Shown here piece by piece: positions 1 to 8,962 of a stretch of DNA of 64,000 nucleotides. A program made the position numbers and the translations under genes. Origin of the DNA: Catenulispora rubra (GTDB lineage: Bacteria > Actinomycetota > Actinomycetes > Streptomycetales > Catenulisporaceae); contig NZ_JAACYW010000005.1 of the NCBI RefSeq assembly GCF_015356825.1, positions 1 to 64,000 of the forward strand, read 5' to 3'. Under the pieces are notes generated by a model. It saw only the letters and a program-made list of their open reading frames with translations, was not told the origin of the DNA and made no database searches. Every line of letters starts with the position of its first letter. The first letter of the stretch is position 1.

Positions 1-872
1 GCTCGCCGTCGACCCCGGCGAAGCCCTCGACGCCCGCCACGTCTTCGAGCTCTTCGACACCGCCGCCACCACCGCCAGTCGCGCCGCAGTCGGTGACCGA
101 GACGTCGCAGGCCGGCTCGATCCGGGTCACCTTCACCCCGGTCGGAGCGGGCGTCACGAACTACACGCTGACCGGGCTGCCGACCGGGGTGTCGGTGCCC
201 CCGGTGCCCGCCGGCGGACCCGCGTACTTCACCGTCAGCGGCCTGACCTGCACCGCCACGCCCTACCGGTTCGGGGTCTCGGCCAACTACCCGAACGGGG
301 GCGCCGCCACCCAGGCCACCGCCGGCGCCCTGCCCTGCCTGGCCCCGGGCGCGCCGCAGAACCTGCGGCTGGACACTGGGACCGAGCACCAGATCGGCGT
401 GAGCTGGAGCGCCCCGTCCAGCGACGGCGGGGCACCGGTGACCTACGAGGTCTCCTGGGGTTCGGCCTCCCACACCGGGCTGACCGGCACCTCGGACACC
501 GTCGGCGGCCTGGCGAACTTCCAGAGCTACCTGGTCACCGTGGCCGCGCGGAACCCGGCGGGGCTGAGCCAGCCGCCGGCCAGCGGATCGGTCCGGCTGT
601 CGGCCGGCCCCTGGCCGGGCCACCTCACGAACAACTCGCAGCTTCCGGTCAACGAGCGCAAGACGCCCCACCTCTCGGGCGCCGTGATCACCCAGTACCC
701 GGCGGGCAGCAGCGCCTCCGTCTCCGTGGCCTGCATCGGTCCGGGCGACACCTGGCAGGACCCGGTCGACAAGACCCTGACCGGATCGACCTGGTACCAG
801 CTGGCCGGCTCGAACGGCTGGGTGGCCAGCGGTTACATCAGCACAGCGACAGGAGTGTGGTCATGTACGTGA
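1..872 (+). CDS. FN3 and SH3-like domain secreted/surface protein, C-terminal part
   Basis: The reading frame is open from base 3, so the start lies left of the window. The visible part begins with a Ser/Thr/Pro-rich linker (bases 3-90), followed by two fibronectin type III-like modules (about residues 30-115 and 115-200, the second with APGAPQNLRL and the usual Trp and Tyr spacing). It ends with a small beta domain resembling a bacterial SH3 module (TWYQLAGSNGWVASGYI). Actinobacterial T7SS-linked operons often have an FN3 or Ig-like protein before moxR, and the order here agrees. The stop overlaps the next gene by 10 bases, so translation is probably coupled. Its precise role is unknown; ligand or wall binding outside the cell is an inference. 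Confidence 0.75.
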   Translation, partial: SPSTPAKPSTPATSSSSSTPPPPPPVAPQSVTETSQAGSIRVTFTPVGAGVTNYTLTGLPTGVSVPPVPAGGPAYFTVSGLTCTATPYRFGVSANYPNGGAATQATAGALPCLAPGAPQNLRLDTGTEHQIGVSWSAPSSDGGAPVTYEVSWGSASHTGLTGTSDTVGGLANFQSYLVTVAARNPAGLSQPPASGSVRLSAGPWPGHLTNNSQLPVNERKTPHLSGAVITQYPAGSSASVSVACIGPGDTWQDPVDKTLTGSTWYQLAGSNGWVASGYISTATGVWSCT

Positions 873-1906
873 CAGCGGGACCGGACGAGTCCGGGCCGGC
901 GTGGCCCGCAGAGCACCCGGGCTCCTCGGCGGTGTCCCCGATGAGCGGAACCGACTTCGCCCTGCGGTTCACCTCGATGGCCGACAGCGTGGAGCGCGTC
1001 ATCCGCGGCAAGCGCGAGGTGGTCGAGCGGGCGCTGACCTGCCTGCTGGCCGGCGGCCATCTGCTGGTGGAGGACGTGCCGGGGGTCGGCAAGACGACGC
1101 TGGCCCGGTGTCTGGCGGCGGTGATCGGCGGACGGCTCCAGCGCGTCCAGTTCACCCCGGACCTGCTGCCCTCCGATGTGGTCGGGGTGTCCATCTTCCA
1201 TCCCGGCGAGCGGGTCTTCCAGTTCCATCCGGGGCCGGTGTTCGCGAACATCGTGCTGGGCGACGAGATCAACCGGGCCTCGCCGAAGACCCAGTCGGCG
1301 CTGCTGGAGGTGATGGAGGAGCACACGGTGACGGTCGACGGCGTCAGCCGGCCGGTGCCGCGGCCGTTCATGGTGATCGCGACGCAGAACCCGATCGAAC
1401 TGGCCGGGACGTATCCGCTGCCGGAGGCCCAGCTCGACAGGTTCCTGATGCGCGTCGCCGTCGGCTACCCGGACCACGCGGCCGAGGTGGCGGTGGTGCG
1501 GGGCGCGAGCAGCGAGTCGTTGCTGGAGACGCTGAGCTGGCCGGAGACGTCCGCGGCCGATGTCGCCGCGATGACCGCGTACGCCGCGGGGATCCATGTG
1601 GCGGATGCTCTCTACGACTACGCCGTCCACCTCGTCTCGGCCACCCGTTCCCGGCCCGAGCTGCGCCTGGGCGCCTCGGCGCGCGCCAGTCTGGCGCTGG
1701 TGCGGACCGCGCGGATCCGCGCGGCGGTACGCGGGCGCCAATACGTGGTGCCGGACGATTTCAAGGCGTTGGCCGAGCCGGTGCTGGCACACCGTCTGGT
1801 GCTGACTCCCGAGGCCGAGCAGAGCGAGCGGACCGTCGGCGACATCGTGGAATCGGTGTTGAGCAGCGTGCCGGTGCCCCGCACCGCGGCGCCGGTCGGG
1901 GTCTGA
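863..1906 (+). CDS. MoxR-family AAA+ ATPase
   Basis: A 347-residue AAA+ ATPase of the MoxR family. It has Walker A GVPGVGKTT near residue 73, Walker B VLGDEINRA near residue 131, and the sensor motif ATQNPIE, all intact. MoxR proteins are chaperone-like ATPases that usually work with a DUF58 partner, which is the next gene. ATG 863 is preferred over GTG 857 because AGGAG at 851-855 sits seven bases before 863 but only one before 857. It overlaps the upstream FN3 gene and is two bases from the DUF58 gene, so it is part of a tight operon. Unlike several neighbours it keeps its catalytic residues. Confidence 0.93.
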   Translation: MYVTAGPDESGPAWPAEHPGSSAVSPMSGTDFALRFTSMADSVERVIRGKREVVERALTCLLAGGHLLVEDVPGVGKTTLARCLAAVIGGRLQRVQFTPDLLPSDVVGVSIFHPGERVFQFHPGPVFANIVLGDEINRASPKTQSALLEVMEEHTVTVDGVSRPVPRPFMVIATQNPIELAGTYPLPEAQLDRFLMRVAVGYPDHAAEVAVVRGASSESLLETLSWPETSAADVAAMTAYAAGIHVADALYDYAVHLVSATRSRPELRLGASARASLALVRTARIRAAVRGRQYVVPDDFKALAEPVLAHRLVLTPEAEQSERTVGDIVESVLSSVPVPRTAAPVGV

Positions 1907-1908
1907 CC

Positions 1909-3039
1909 ATGCCGACCGCACGCGGCTGGGGCGTGGCGGCGGCAGCCGTCCTGAGCAGCGGCGCCGGATGGTGGTTCGGGTATCCGGAACTCGCGGTTCC
2001 CGGCGTCGCGGGAATACTCGCGCTGGCCGTCGCGGTGTTCTGGGTCGTCCGCTCGCCGGGCGTCGAGGTGATCCGGGATCTGGCGCCGGAGCGGGTGTCC
2101 CGGGGCGAGGCCGCTATCGCGGTGCTGACCTGCTCACAGCGCGGGCGGCGGGGATGGGCCGGTGTGCACGCGGTGGACCGCTTCGGCCGGGCCGAGATCT
2201 CGGTGCCGCTGCCGGCGCCACGGCGCGGCGAGTCCGCCACGACCAGCTACCCGGTGCCCACCGCACAGCGCGGAGACGTGGTCGTGGGGCCGCTGCGGCT
2301 GGTCACGACGGATCCCTTCGGGCTGCTGAGCCGGTCCCGCACGCATGGCGGGACCCGGACCCTGCGGGTTCTGCCCAGGACGGTGTCCCTGGCGGCCGCG
2401 CCGTCGGGGCGTCTGCGCAGCCCGGACGGACCGGGAGCGGATCGTGCCGCCGGATCGGTGGCCTTCCACACGCTGCGCCAGTATGAGTTCGGTGACGATC
2501 TGCGCCAGATCCACTGGCGCACCTCGGCGCGCACGGGGACGCTGATGGTGCGCGCCCTGGCCGACACCAGCCTGCCCCGCACGGTGGTCGTGCTGGACGC
2601 GCGAGCGAGCGCCTACTGCTGTGCCGACGACTTCGAGCTAGCGGTGGACGTCGCGGCCTCGGTGACGCTGGCCGCCGCGCGGCCCGGATTCCCGCTGGTG
2701 CTGGCCTGCGGCGGACAGGTGTCCGGGCGGCTGTTCCTCGATGGGCACGCGGCTCCGGCGGTGGTGCTGGACCGGCTGGCAGCTGTGCGGCTGAGCGCCG
2801 ACGACGACGAGTCGCCGATGGCCGCGGTCCGGTCGGCGCGCGGACGTGGAGCACTGTCATTCGTGACCGGAGACGTCCACCCGACTGCCCTGGACGGCTT
2901 GGAGTTCGACGCAGTGACCGTGGTGAGAGTTGGAGCTGCGGCGCACGAGGCGCCCCATGCGGGACGCGGAACGCAGGTGCTGCACGTGACGGATCTGGAC
3001 GGGTTCAGATCGGCCTGGCACCGCAGGACAGCACGATGA
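1909..3039 (+). CDS. DUF58 (VWA-like) membrane protein, MoxR partner
   Basis: A 376-residue protein with two N-terminal membrane segments (about residues 5-50) and a DUF58 domain. The DUF58 signature is YEFGDDLRQIHWRTSARTG at about residues 193-211. DUF58 proteins are typically encoded beside MoxR ATPases and TgpA-type transglutaminases, as here, and are thought to act with MoxR in assembly or maturation of surface complexes. ATG 1909 lies two bases after the moxR stop. The longer open frame to the left is only an out-of-frame reading of moxR. The stop overlaps the next start as ATGA. Confidence 0.9.
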   Translation: MPTARGWGVAAAAVLSSGAGWWFGYPELAVPGVAGILALAVAVFWVVRSPGVEVIRDLAPERVSRGEAAIAVLTCSQRGRRGWAGVHAVDRFGRAEISVPLPAPRRGESATTSYPVPTAQRGDVVVGPLRLVTTDPFGLLSRSRTHGGTRTLRVLPRTVSLAAAPSGRLRSPDGPGADRAAGSVAFHTLRQYEFGDDLRQIHWRTSARTGTLMVRALADTSLPRTVVVLDARASAYCCADDFELAVDVAASVTLAAARPGFPLVLACGGQVSGRLFLDGHAAPAVVLDRLAAVRLSADDDESPMAAVRSARGRGALSFVTGDVHPTALDGLEFDAVTVVRVGAAAHEAPHAGRGTQVLHVTDLDGFRSAWHRRTAR

Positions 3040-5276
3040 ACCAGGTCCACGAAGCCAGCCGGCAGGCGCACGACGGCCCCGCGATGTCCGCCTCAGCGCA
3101 GGGTCGGAACGGCACGGAACCCCGGACGGGACGGCCGGCCCTCGGCCAACCGCTGCCACGGCTTGTGCTCGGCGGCCTGCTGCTCACCGCTGCGGCCGCC
3201 GCGTGGGAGCGTGTCTTCCCTGCGGGTCCGCTGTTCCGAACCATCGCAGCCGCGGTCCTGGTGCCGACCGTTCTGGTCGCACTGCGCCGGACAACTCGCG
3301 TCCCACTCTGGCCGACCCTGCCGGTCGGTGTCATCGCCTGGCTCCTGCTCATCCCGCTCGCGCTGCCGCGCCTGCCCGGGTCCGCCGGCCCGTCGGCGAA
3401 TCCTGTCTGGGCCCTGACTTCGTTGCGGAGCTGCTGGTACGGACTGCTCACCACCCCGCCGCCGGTGCCCGCCGATCCCGCGCTGATGATCGGTCTCTAC
3501 AGCCTCCTGTGGTGCGCGGCATGGGCCGGCGGAGAGGCTCTGACGGGAAGCCGCCGGGTGCTGCCGGTCCTGGCTGCCGGCTTCATCGTCCTGGCTGCCG
3601 GTGTGACGCTGGGCACCGGCAGCCGGGGCATCAGCCTGCTCGCCGCCGGTCTGACCACCGGCTGCTCATTGCTCCTGCTCACTGAGGACTCCTCATGGTC
3701 CCGCCTCGCCGTCCTCGGTGCCCCGGCGGCGGCGTCGATCGCCGCGAGCGCCGTGCTCCTGGCCCCGGCCACGCTCGGCGGCAGGCAGGCCTTCGACCCC
3801 CGCCATCTCGTCCGTCCGCAGGCGCAGCCCGCCGAGGTGGCGGATCCGCTCGACGAGGTGGCGGGGTGGCTGGCGCATCCGGCGACGCCGCTGTTCCAGG
3901 TGGCGGCGCCCACGGGGCAGGACTGGCGGCTGGCCGCCCTCGATCGGTTCGACGGCCAAAACTGGTCGAGCACCGGCTTGTACTGGCCGGTCGCCGCGCA
4001 GGTGCCGGAATCGGGCACCGCGGCGGGACCGCCGCTCTCCCAGCGTTTCACCATCGACGCCCTGTCCGGACGCTGGCTGCCGGCCGCGTCCACCCCGAGG
4101 TCGGTGAGCGCGGTCGGCGGGCCGGGAATCCTCGCCGACGCCGCGACCGGAAGCCTGCTGAGCCGCGAGGCGTTGCAGCCCGGCCGCTCCTACGACGTGG
4201 TGTCGCAGACCCCTGACCCGTCCGCCGCGGAGCTCCTGGCCGCCGTCCCGGATCCCGGTGCCCGCGCGGACACGGTCCTGCCTCCCGGTCTGCCGCAGAC
4301 CGTCCGCGACACCGCCGTGCGGGCGGTGGCCGGGGCGACGTCACCGTTCCTGCAGGCGAACCAGCTCGAACACTTTCTGCGGACGACAGAGCACGACGAC
4401 CCCGGCGCGCCGCCGGGCCACACCTACGGCCACCTCGCCTACTTCCTCGGGGTCAGCCACCGCGGACAGTCGGAGCAGTTCGCGACGGCCTTCGCGGTGA
4501 TGGCGCGCAGCGTCGGCCTGCCGTCCCGGGTCGTCGTCGGCTTCCAGCAGGGCAGCCAGACGGCTCCGGGCGTGTGGCAGGTCGGCGGCGCCGACGCCTT
4601 CGTGTGGCCGGAGGTCGACTTCGCGGGCATCGGATGGGTTCCGTTCTATCCGACGCCCGGAGCCTCGTCCTCCACCGACACCGTCATGCCCGCCGAGGGG
4701 CAGACGCCGGAGCGCGCGAAGCTCGACCAGGCACTGGACGCCGTACCGCCGCCGGCCGCCGACCGGACCGCGTCGGGCGGCAGGCCGCTCCAGGCGGCAC
4801 GCACGATGCCGCCACCCGCGCGTCACGCCACCTGGCTGGTCTGGTCGGTGGCCGCAGCGTCGATCCCCGTCGGCTATCTGGCCGCCGTACTCGTCGTACC
4901 GCGACTCCGTCGTCGCCGGCGCCGACGGCTCGCCTCGACCGCCGCCAGCGTCGGCGCCGCGTGGCAGGAGACCGTCAACCGGCTGCGCTGGGTCGAGGTG
5001 ACCGGAGTCGAGGCGCTGACCACGGCCGAAGTGGCGGACCGGGCCGGGCGGCTGCTCGGCGCTCCCGCGCTGGCCCACCTGGCGCCACTGGCCGGACTCG
5101 CCGACGCGGCGGCCTTCGCGGCCCCGGGCATCGCGGTCGCGAACAGCGAGACCGGCCCGGACGTCCGCGCGTCGGCCTGGACCCACCACGACCACGTGGC
5201 CGCCCTGATCCGACGCCGGACGGGGGTGCGCGCGGCCCTGTGGCACACGCTGCGGCCGCGTGCCCTCCGGGATTGA
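3036..5276 (+). CDS. TgpA-like transglutaminase-fold membrane protein with lost catalytic triad
   Basis: A 746-residue membrane protein with about six N-terminal helices (residues 35-245), an extracytoplasmic transglutaminase-like domain (about 300-560), another membrane segment (about 598-620) and a cytoplasmic tail, which is the TgpA layout. In active family members the core reads G-x-C-E-x-F-A, then H-A-W, then D-P-T-P. Here the core is GQSEQFATAF (Ser 479 for Cys), FVWPEV (Phe 522 for His) and FYPTP (Tyr 538 for Asp). All three catalytic residues are replaced while the surrounding fold residues are kept, so this is probably a non-catalytic scaffold. ATG 3036 overlaps the DUF58 stop (ATGA). 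I believe Cys-lacking relatives exist in other actinobacteria but cannot check. Confidence 0.88.
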   Translation: MNQVHEASRQAHDGPAMSASAQGRNGTEPRTGRPALGQPLPRLVLGGLLLTAAAAAWERVFPAGPLFRTIAAAVLVPTVLVALRRTTRVPLWPTLPVGVIAWLLLIPLALPRLPGSAGPSANPVWALTSLRSCWYGLLTTPPPVPADPALMIGLYSLLWCAAWAGGEALTGSRRVLPVLAAGFIVLAAGVTLGTGSRGISLLAAGLTTGCSLLLLTEDSSWSRLAVLGAPAAASIAASAVLLAPATLGGRQAFDPRHLVRPQAQPAEVADPLDEVAGWLAHPATPLFQVAAPTGQDWRLAALDRFDGQNWSSTGLYWPVAAQVPESGTAAGPPLSQRFTIDALSGRWLPAASTPRSVSAVGGPGILADAATGSLLSREALQPGRSYDVVSQTPDPSAAELLAAVPDPGARADTVLPPGLPQTVRDTAVRAVAGATSPFLQANQLEHFLRTTEHDDPGAPPGHTYGHLAYFLGVSHRGQSEQFATAFAVMARSVGLPSRVVVGFQQGSQTAPGVWQVGGADAFVWPEVDFAGIGWVPFYPTPGASSSTDTVMPAEGQTPERAKLDQALDAVPPPAADRTASGGRPLQAARTMPPPARHATWLVWSVAAASIPVGYLAAVLVVPRLRRRRRRRLASTAASVGAAWQETVNRLRWVEVTGVEALTTAEVADRAGRLLGAPALAHLAPLAGLADAAAFAAPGIAVANSETGPDVRASAWTHHDHVAALIRRRTGVRAALWHTLRPRALRD

Positions 5277-5285
5277 GGAACCTTG

Positions 5286-6146
5286 ATGACGACCTCGGGC
5301 TTCGGCCGTCCGGCCGACTCCTGGAAGCCCGCCAACGCCGTCGAGGAGTCGATGGCGCGAGCGGCGGCGGCCGGGGACAGCGCGGCCTACTTCCGGCTGG
5401 TGGAGTCGGCGACTCTGTATCTGCCCGGCTCGATCGCCGACCGGCAGGCGGGAATGCAGCGGTTCGCCACCCGGGTGATCTTCGGCCACACCTACGTCCT
5501 CGCGTTCACCTCCGTCGACGGCCTCATGGCGCACGTCGCAGAGTTCGCCGACGCCTCCGTCGCCACGAGCTATGAGGAGTTGCGCCGCCACTGGCCGGAC
5601 CCGGGCTGGCGCCTGGCGGTGAACCCGGGAACGCCGGTGGACGCCTACGTGCGCCTGGAATCCGTGGCGGAGGCAGCGCGCGGCGCGGTGCACGTCACGA
5701 CGGTGAAGGCGCTGGCCGCACAGGCGGACGCCGACCTCTCCGGCTCCGGCGAGGCTCCGCATGAGCTCGAAGCGGCGCTCGCCGAGGCGATCCGCACGGC
5801 CGACGTCGACGCCTACGTGCACCGGCTGCTCGGCGCGCTGGTCCTGGTGCCCACGACGGCTCCGGTCGACGGCCCGGCACGGATCCTGGAGGCGGAGTTC
5901 CCGTGGCGGATCACCGGAGGCCCCGAATCGCCGGGCATCGAGGTGTTCACCTCGCGCGCCGCCTTCACCCGGGCCTTCCCGCAGCCGGTCCCGTACGTCG
6001 TGGCGGCGTTCCGGTTCGTCCTGACGGCGTGGCCCGAGGGCTGCGGGTTGGCGGTCGACCCGGACAGTCCGTCAGGGATCTCGCTGTCCCCCGAGATCCT
6101 GCAAATGCTGCAGCTGTGGCCGACGTCGGGGTGGGCGGCGCAATGA
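5286..6146 (+). CDS. SseB-family protein of the T7SS locus
   Basis: A 286-residue soluble protein with two SseB-like modules. The first covers about residues 20-130 and includes YLPGS, the segment TYVLAFTSVDGLMAH and WRLAVNPGTPVDAY. The second follows at about 160-280 (LVLVPTTAPV, WRITGGPESPGIEVFTSRAAF). SseB-like proteins recur in actinobacterial T7SS loci, but their biochemical role is not established; cytoplasmic chaperone-like binding is only an inference. ATG 5286 follows GAGGA at 5274-5278. The gene begins nine bases after the transglutaminase-like gene, and its stop overlaps the mycosin start (ATGA), which ties its expression to the secretion machine. Confidence 0.8.
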   Translation: MTTSGFGRPADSWKPANAVEESMARAAAAGDSAAYFRLVESATLYLPGSIADRQAGMQRFATRVIFGHTYVLAFTSVDGLMAHVAEFADASVATSYEELRRHWPDPGWRLAVNPGTPVDAYVRLESVAEAARGAVHVTTVKALAAQADADLSGSGEAPHELEAALAEAIRTADVDAYVHRLLGALVLVPTTAPVDGPARILEAEFPWRITGGPESPGIEVFTSRAAFTRAFPQPVPYVVAAFRFVLTAWPEGCGLAVDPDSPSGISLSPEILQMLQLWPTSGWAAQ

Positions 6147-7444
6147 ACCGCGCCGTCGCGACCATCGTGGGCGCGGCCGTGGCCACGTTGGGCGTGACCG
6201 CGCCGCCGACGGCGCGCGCCGACACGCAGTGCGCGCAACCCGGAACACCGTGGCACGGCACGCCCTGGCAGCAGCAGGTCCTCTCCCCCGAGCGGGTGCG
6301 GCCGTTCGCCGACGGATCAGGGGTCGTGGTCGCGGTGCTGAGCACCGGGGTGGATGCCGCGCAGCCGCTGCTGGCCGGTTCCGTGGAACCCGGGTACGAC
6401 GCGTTGACGGGTCGTGGCCCTGCCGACGACGACTGCGTCGGCACCGGAACGGCCATCGCCGGGACGCTCGCAGCACACGACGACGCGGCCGACCAGAGCA
6501 CTTCAGACGCCGATCCCGCCGGATCCGCCGGCCCCGCGACCGGTGTCGTCGGGCTCGCTCCGAAGGCCCGCATCCTGCCGGTCCGGATCTCCGACGGCAG
6601 CGGACAACCGGACCAGGGCACGGATCCGAAGGTGCTGGCTGCCGGGATCACCTTCGCGATCGGCCACGGCGCCCAGATCGTCGATGTCGCAGAGCCCGCA
6701 TACTCCTCCAGCCCGGAGCTGTCGGCGGCCCTTGCGCAGGCCGCCGACCGGAACGTCGTCCTCATCGTCGCCGCGGGCGTCCTGTCGGCGCACAGCAGTC
6801 CTTCGGCCACGCCGGTGCCGACGGCGACCGCCGGAACCGGCTCCGTCCTGAACGTGGGCGCGCTGGACGCGAACGACAGGCGCTGGACCGGCTCGCCGAT
6901 CGGCGGCTTCATCGGACTCGTCGCGCCCGGGGTCGCGACGGTCTGCCTGCAGCGCGGTGGCGGAGCGGCGACGGTCGACGGCACCGATGTGGCGTCCGGT
7001 TTCGTCGCGGGCACCGCGGCGCTGGTCCGCCAGCAGCTGCCGCTGGCGCCGGCGGCATCGGTGGTGAGCCGGCTGACGGAAACCGCGACTCCGGTCGGCG
7101 GCCCGGGCAGTCCCGAATTCGGACACGGCATGGTGAATCCGTACTCTGCGGTCACGGCGACGGCGGTTCCGGCGCGCGCCGGAACCGCCGCGGCGGCCGA
7201 GCACCTCGCGCCGCCGCCTCCGACGCCTGCCGATCATCAGGACCCCACGCTGATCGCGGCCGCGATCGCGCTCATCGCCGCGGCGGCAGTCGCCCTGGGG
7301 CGCCCGGTGGTGGTGCGCGGACGCCGTGGCGGCTGGCGGCCGTCCACTGCGGCCGTGACTTCGGTGTGGCCTGAGCCCGCTGAGCCCGGTCCACCTCTGG
7401 AGCTGTTCGGCGGACGTGATGCAAAGGTCCGACAAAGGCCCTGA
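6143..7444 (+). CDS. mycP: Mycosin (subtilisin-fold T7SS protease) with complete loss of the catalytic triad
   Basis: A 433-residue mycosin with an N-terminal signal segment (MNRAVATIVGAAVATLGVTA), an S8 subtilase fold (about 45-340), a Pro-rich linker and a C-terminal membrane helix (about 368-388). This is the standard MycP layout. The fold motifs align, but the catalytic positions do not: VAVLSTGVD has Ser 67 where active enzymes have Asp; DCVGTGTAIAG has Thr 101 for His; DGTDVASGFVAG has Asp 282 for the nucleophilic Ser; VLIVAAGV has Val 213 for the oxyanion Asn. It should be proteolytically dead. Mycobacterial mycosins are known to stabilise the ESX membrane complex independently of proteolysis, so a structural role is plausible. 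The start overlaps the SseB-like gene. Confidence 0.9.
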   Translation: MNRAVATIVGAAVATLGVTAPPTARADTQCAQPGTPWHGTPWQQQVLSPERVRPFADGSGVVVAVLSTGVDAAQPLLAGSVEPGYDALTGRGPADDDCVGTGTAIAGTLAAHDDAADQSTSDADPAGSAGPATGVVGLAPKARILPVRISDGSGQPDQGTDPKVLAAGITFAIGHGAQIVDVAEPAYSSSPELSAALAQAADRNVVLIVAAGVLSAHSSPSATPVPTATAGTGSVLNVGALDANDRRWTGSPIGGFIGLVAPGVATVCLQRGGGAATVDGTDVASGFVAGTAALVRQQLPLAPAASVVSRLTETATPVGGPGSPEFGHGMVNPYSAVTATAVPARAGTAAAAEHLAPPPPTPADHQDPTLIAAAIALIAAAAVALGRPVVVRGRRGGWRPSTAAVTSVWPEPAEPGPPLELFGGRDAKVRQRP

Positions 7445-7455
7445 CGACGGCCGGC

Positions 7456-8925
7456 TTATGACCCGCCCGCCTGGGCCACCTGCACCGGCTGCACCGCGGC
7501 AGTCGGATCGAGGGCGGGCCCGGCGGGAATGAGCGTGAGCAGCTGGGCCGGGACGTCGACAGCGCTCGTCGCGTCGTATCCCAGCGTTTTGAGTACGGCG
7601 TCGGACGGTGCGAGGTACCTGACGCCGATGTCGGTGACGATGTAGTACGCGCCGGCGGTGGCGTCGGGCGACGGCAGAGCCCGCACCACGGCCACGTGCC
7701 CGGATGGCACCAGGATCCGGTCGGCGACGCCGGTCCCCATTGCGGACGGGCCGGTCGGCACAGCGGCCTCGGCGCCCGCCGGCAGGCTCGCGATCGTGAG
7801 GCTCGGCGCGGAGTGCGCGTCCCGCCACAGCGCACAGACGGGGTCTGTGGCCGCGGGCGTCACGAGCGCCGGCGGGTTCTGCGGCGGATCGGTGGGTTCG
7901 GCACCGGGACCGGCCGCTACCGACCGGGGCAGGTCGGCGATGTCGGCCAGGCCCACGGCGCTCGGCTGCCCTGGGAGCTGCGCGAGCAGGATGTCCTTCT
8001 GCAGCGCGGTGATCGGCTCCAGACCGTCGGAGCGCACCAGGTAGTACTGCGGCCCGGCGGCGGTCGCCGCGACCAGCAGATCACCGATCCGCCGCCCCGG
8101 GACCGCCGGTGAATCCGCGCCCTGACCCAAAACCCCGATCGGCGCGATGTCGGTCCCGGCGGGCACCGTGTTGAGCCACGCCGCGCTGACCGGCGTCGCG
8201 GTCACGAGCGCGCCGAACAACGCAGGAACGACGACCTGCGGCTTCTGGACGGTGTAGCGATGTCCGTGCCAGAGGAGGAACTCCTGGGCACCGGCCGGAT
8301 CGGTCACCAGCAGCGCCTGGCCGGCACCGAGGACGGCGCCGGCGGCCGGAGCGGCGCCCACGAACACCGTCAGGATCCGCTGCCCCGCGACCGGATTCGG
8401 CGCGCTTGCGGAACCGGAGGTCGGGCCGGCGGCGGTGGTCGACGAGCCGGCGGGAGCCGAGCACGCGGTCCACGGCATCCCGACCGCGCGACCGGCAGCG
8501 GGCAGCGACGCCGGCGCGCCGGCGATGCCGATGGTCGAGCCGAGGGGCACCCCGGCCAACGTGGTGCCGCTGACCACCGACACCGAGGGCGTCTCCTTCC
8601 CCGCCGCCCCCGCCGCGAGGAGCGCCGAGGCGTAGTTCAGGACCGGGTGCAGGAGCCCGCCCAGGAACACGTAGTCGGCGCCGGTCTCCTTCTCGACGAC
8701 CACCGTGCCCTCGGTACGGGTGTCGGCGGGGCCGGACTTGGTCAGCAACCCGTAGACCCCGAACCCCGCCGCCGCGAGGACCGCGGCCATCGCCCCGGCG
8801 AACATCGCGCCCACGCCCCGGCGCAGCGGGGAGGCGACGGGATCGGTCTGGCGCATGACGAAGGCTGAGATAGTCCGGTGCACCAGGAACTGGTAGGACT
8901 GGAGCTGGTCCCGGCGGGATGTCAT
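7456..8925 (-). CDS. eccB: T7SS core component EccB
   Basis: A 489-residue EccB. The N-terminus TSRRDQLQSYQFLVHRTISA followed by a single membrane helix (about residues 42-66) is the family hallmark. A large extracytoplasmic domain with repeated LLVT/YLVRSDGLEPIT/ILL motifs follows. EccB forms the periplasmic part of the ESX membrane complex with EccC, EccD and EccE. ATG 8925 has GGGGA ahead of it. The gene lies 37 bases downstream of eccD on the same strand and ends 11 bases from the mycosin gene, which converges on it. Confidence 0.93.
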   Translation of the reverse strand: MTSRRDQLQSYQFLVHRTISAFVMRQTDPVASPLRRGVGAMFAGAMAAVLAAAGFGVYGLLTKSGPADTRTEGTVVVEKETGADYVFLGGLLHPVLNYASALLAAGAAGKETPSVSVVSGTTLAGVPLGSTIGIAGAPASLPAAGRAVGMPWTACSAPAGSSTTAAGPTSGSASAPNPVAGQRILTVFVGAAPAAGAVLGAGQALLVTDPAGAQEFLLWHGHRYTVQKPQVVVPALFGALVTATPVSAAWLNTVPAGTDIAPIGVLGQGADSPAVPGRRIGDLLVAATAAGPQYYLVRSDGLEPITALQKDILLAQLPGQPSAVGLADIADLPRSVAAGPGAEPTDPPQNPPALVTPAATDPVCALWRDAHSAPSLTIASLPAGAEAAVPTGPSAMGTGVADRILVPSGHVAVVRALPSPDATAGAYYIVTDIGVRYLAPSDAVLKTLGYDATSAVDVPAQLLTLIPAGPALDPTAAVQPVQVAQAGGS

Positions 8926-8962
8926 CGCGGATCCCCCATGAGCTGGTCGGACACGGCCACCG

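Noticed and set aside
901..1908. Arg/Gly-rich extension before the DUF58 protein
   Set aside because: It is an out-of-frame reading of moxR; the DUF58 start at 1909 fits the operon spacing.
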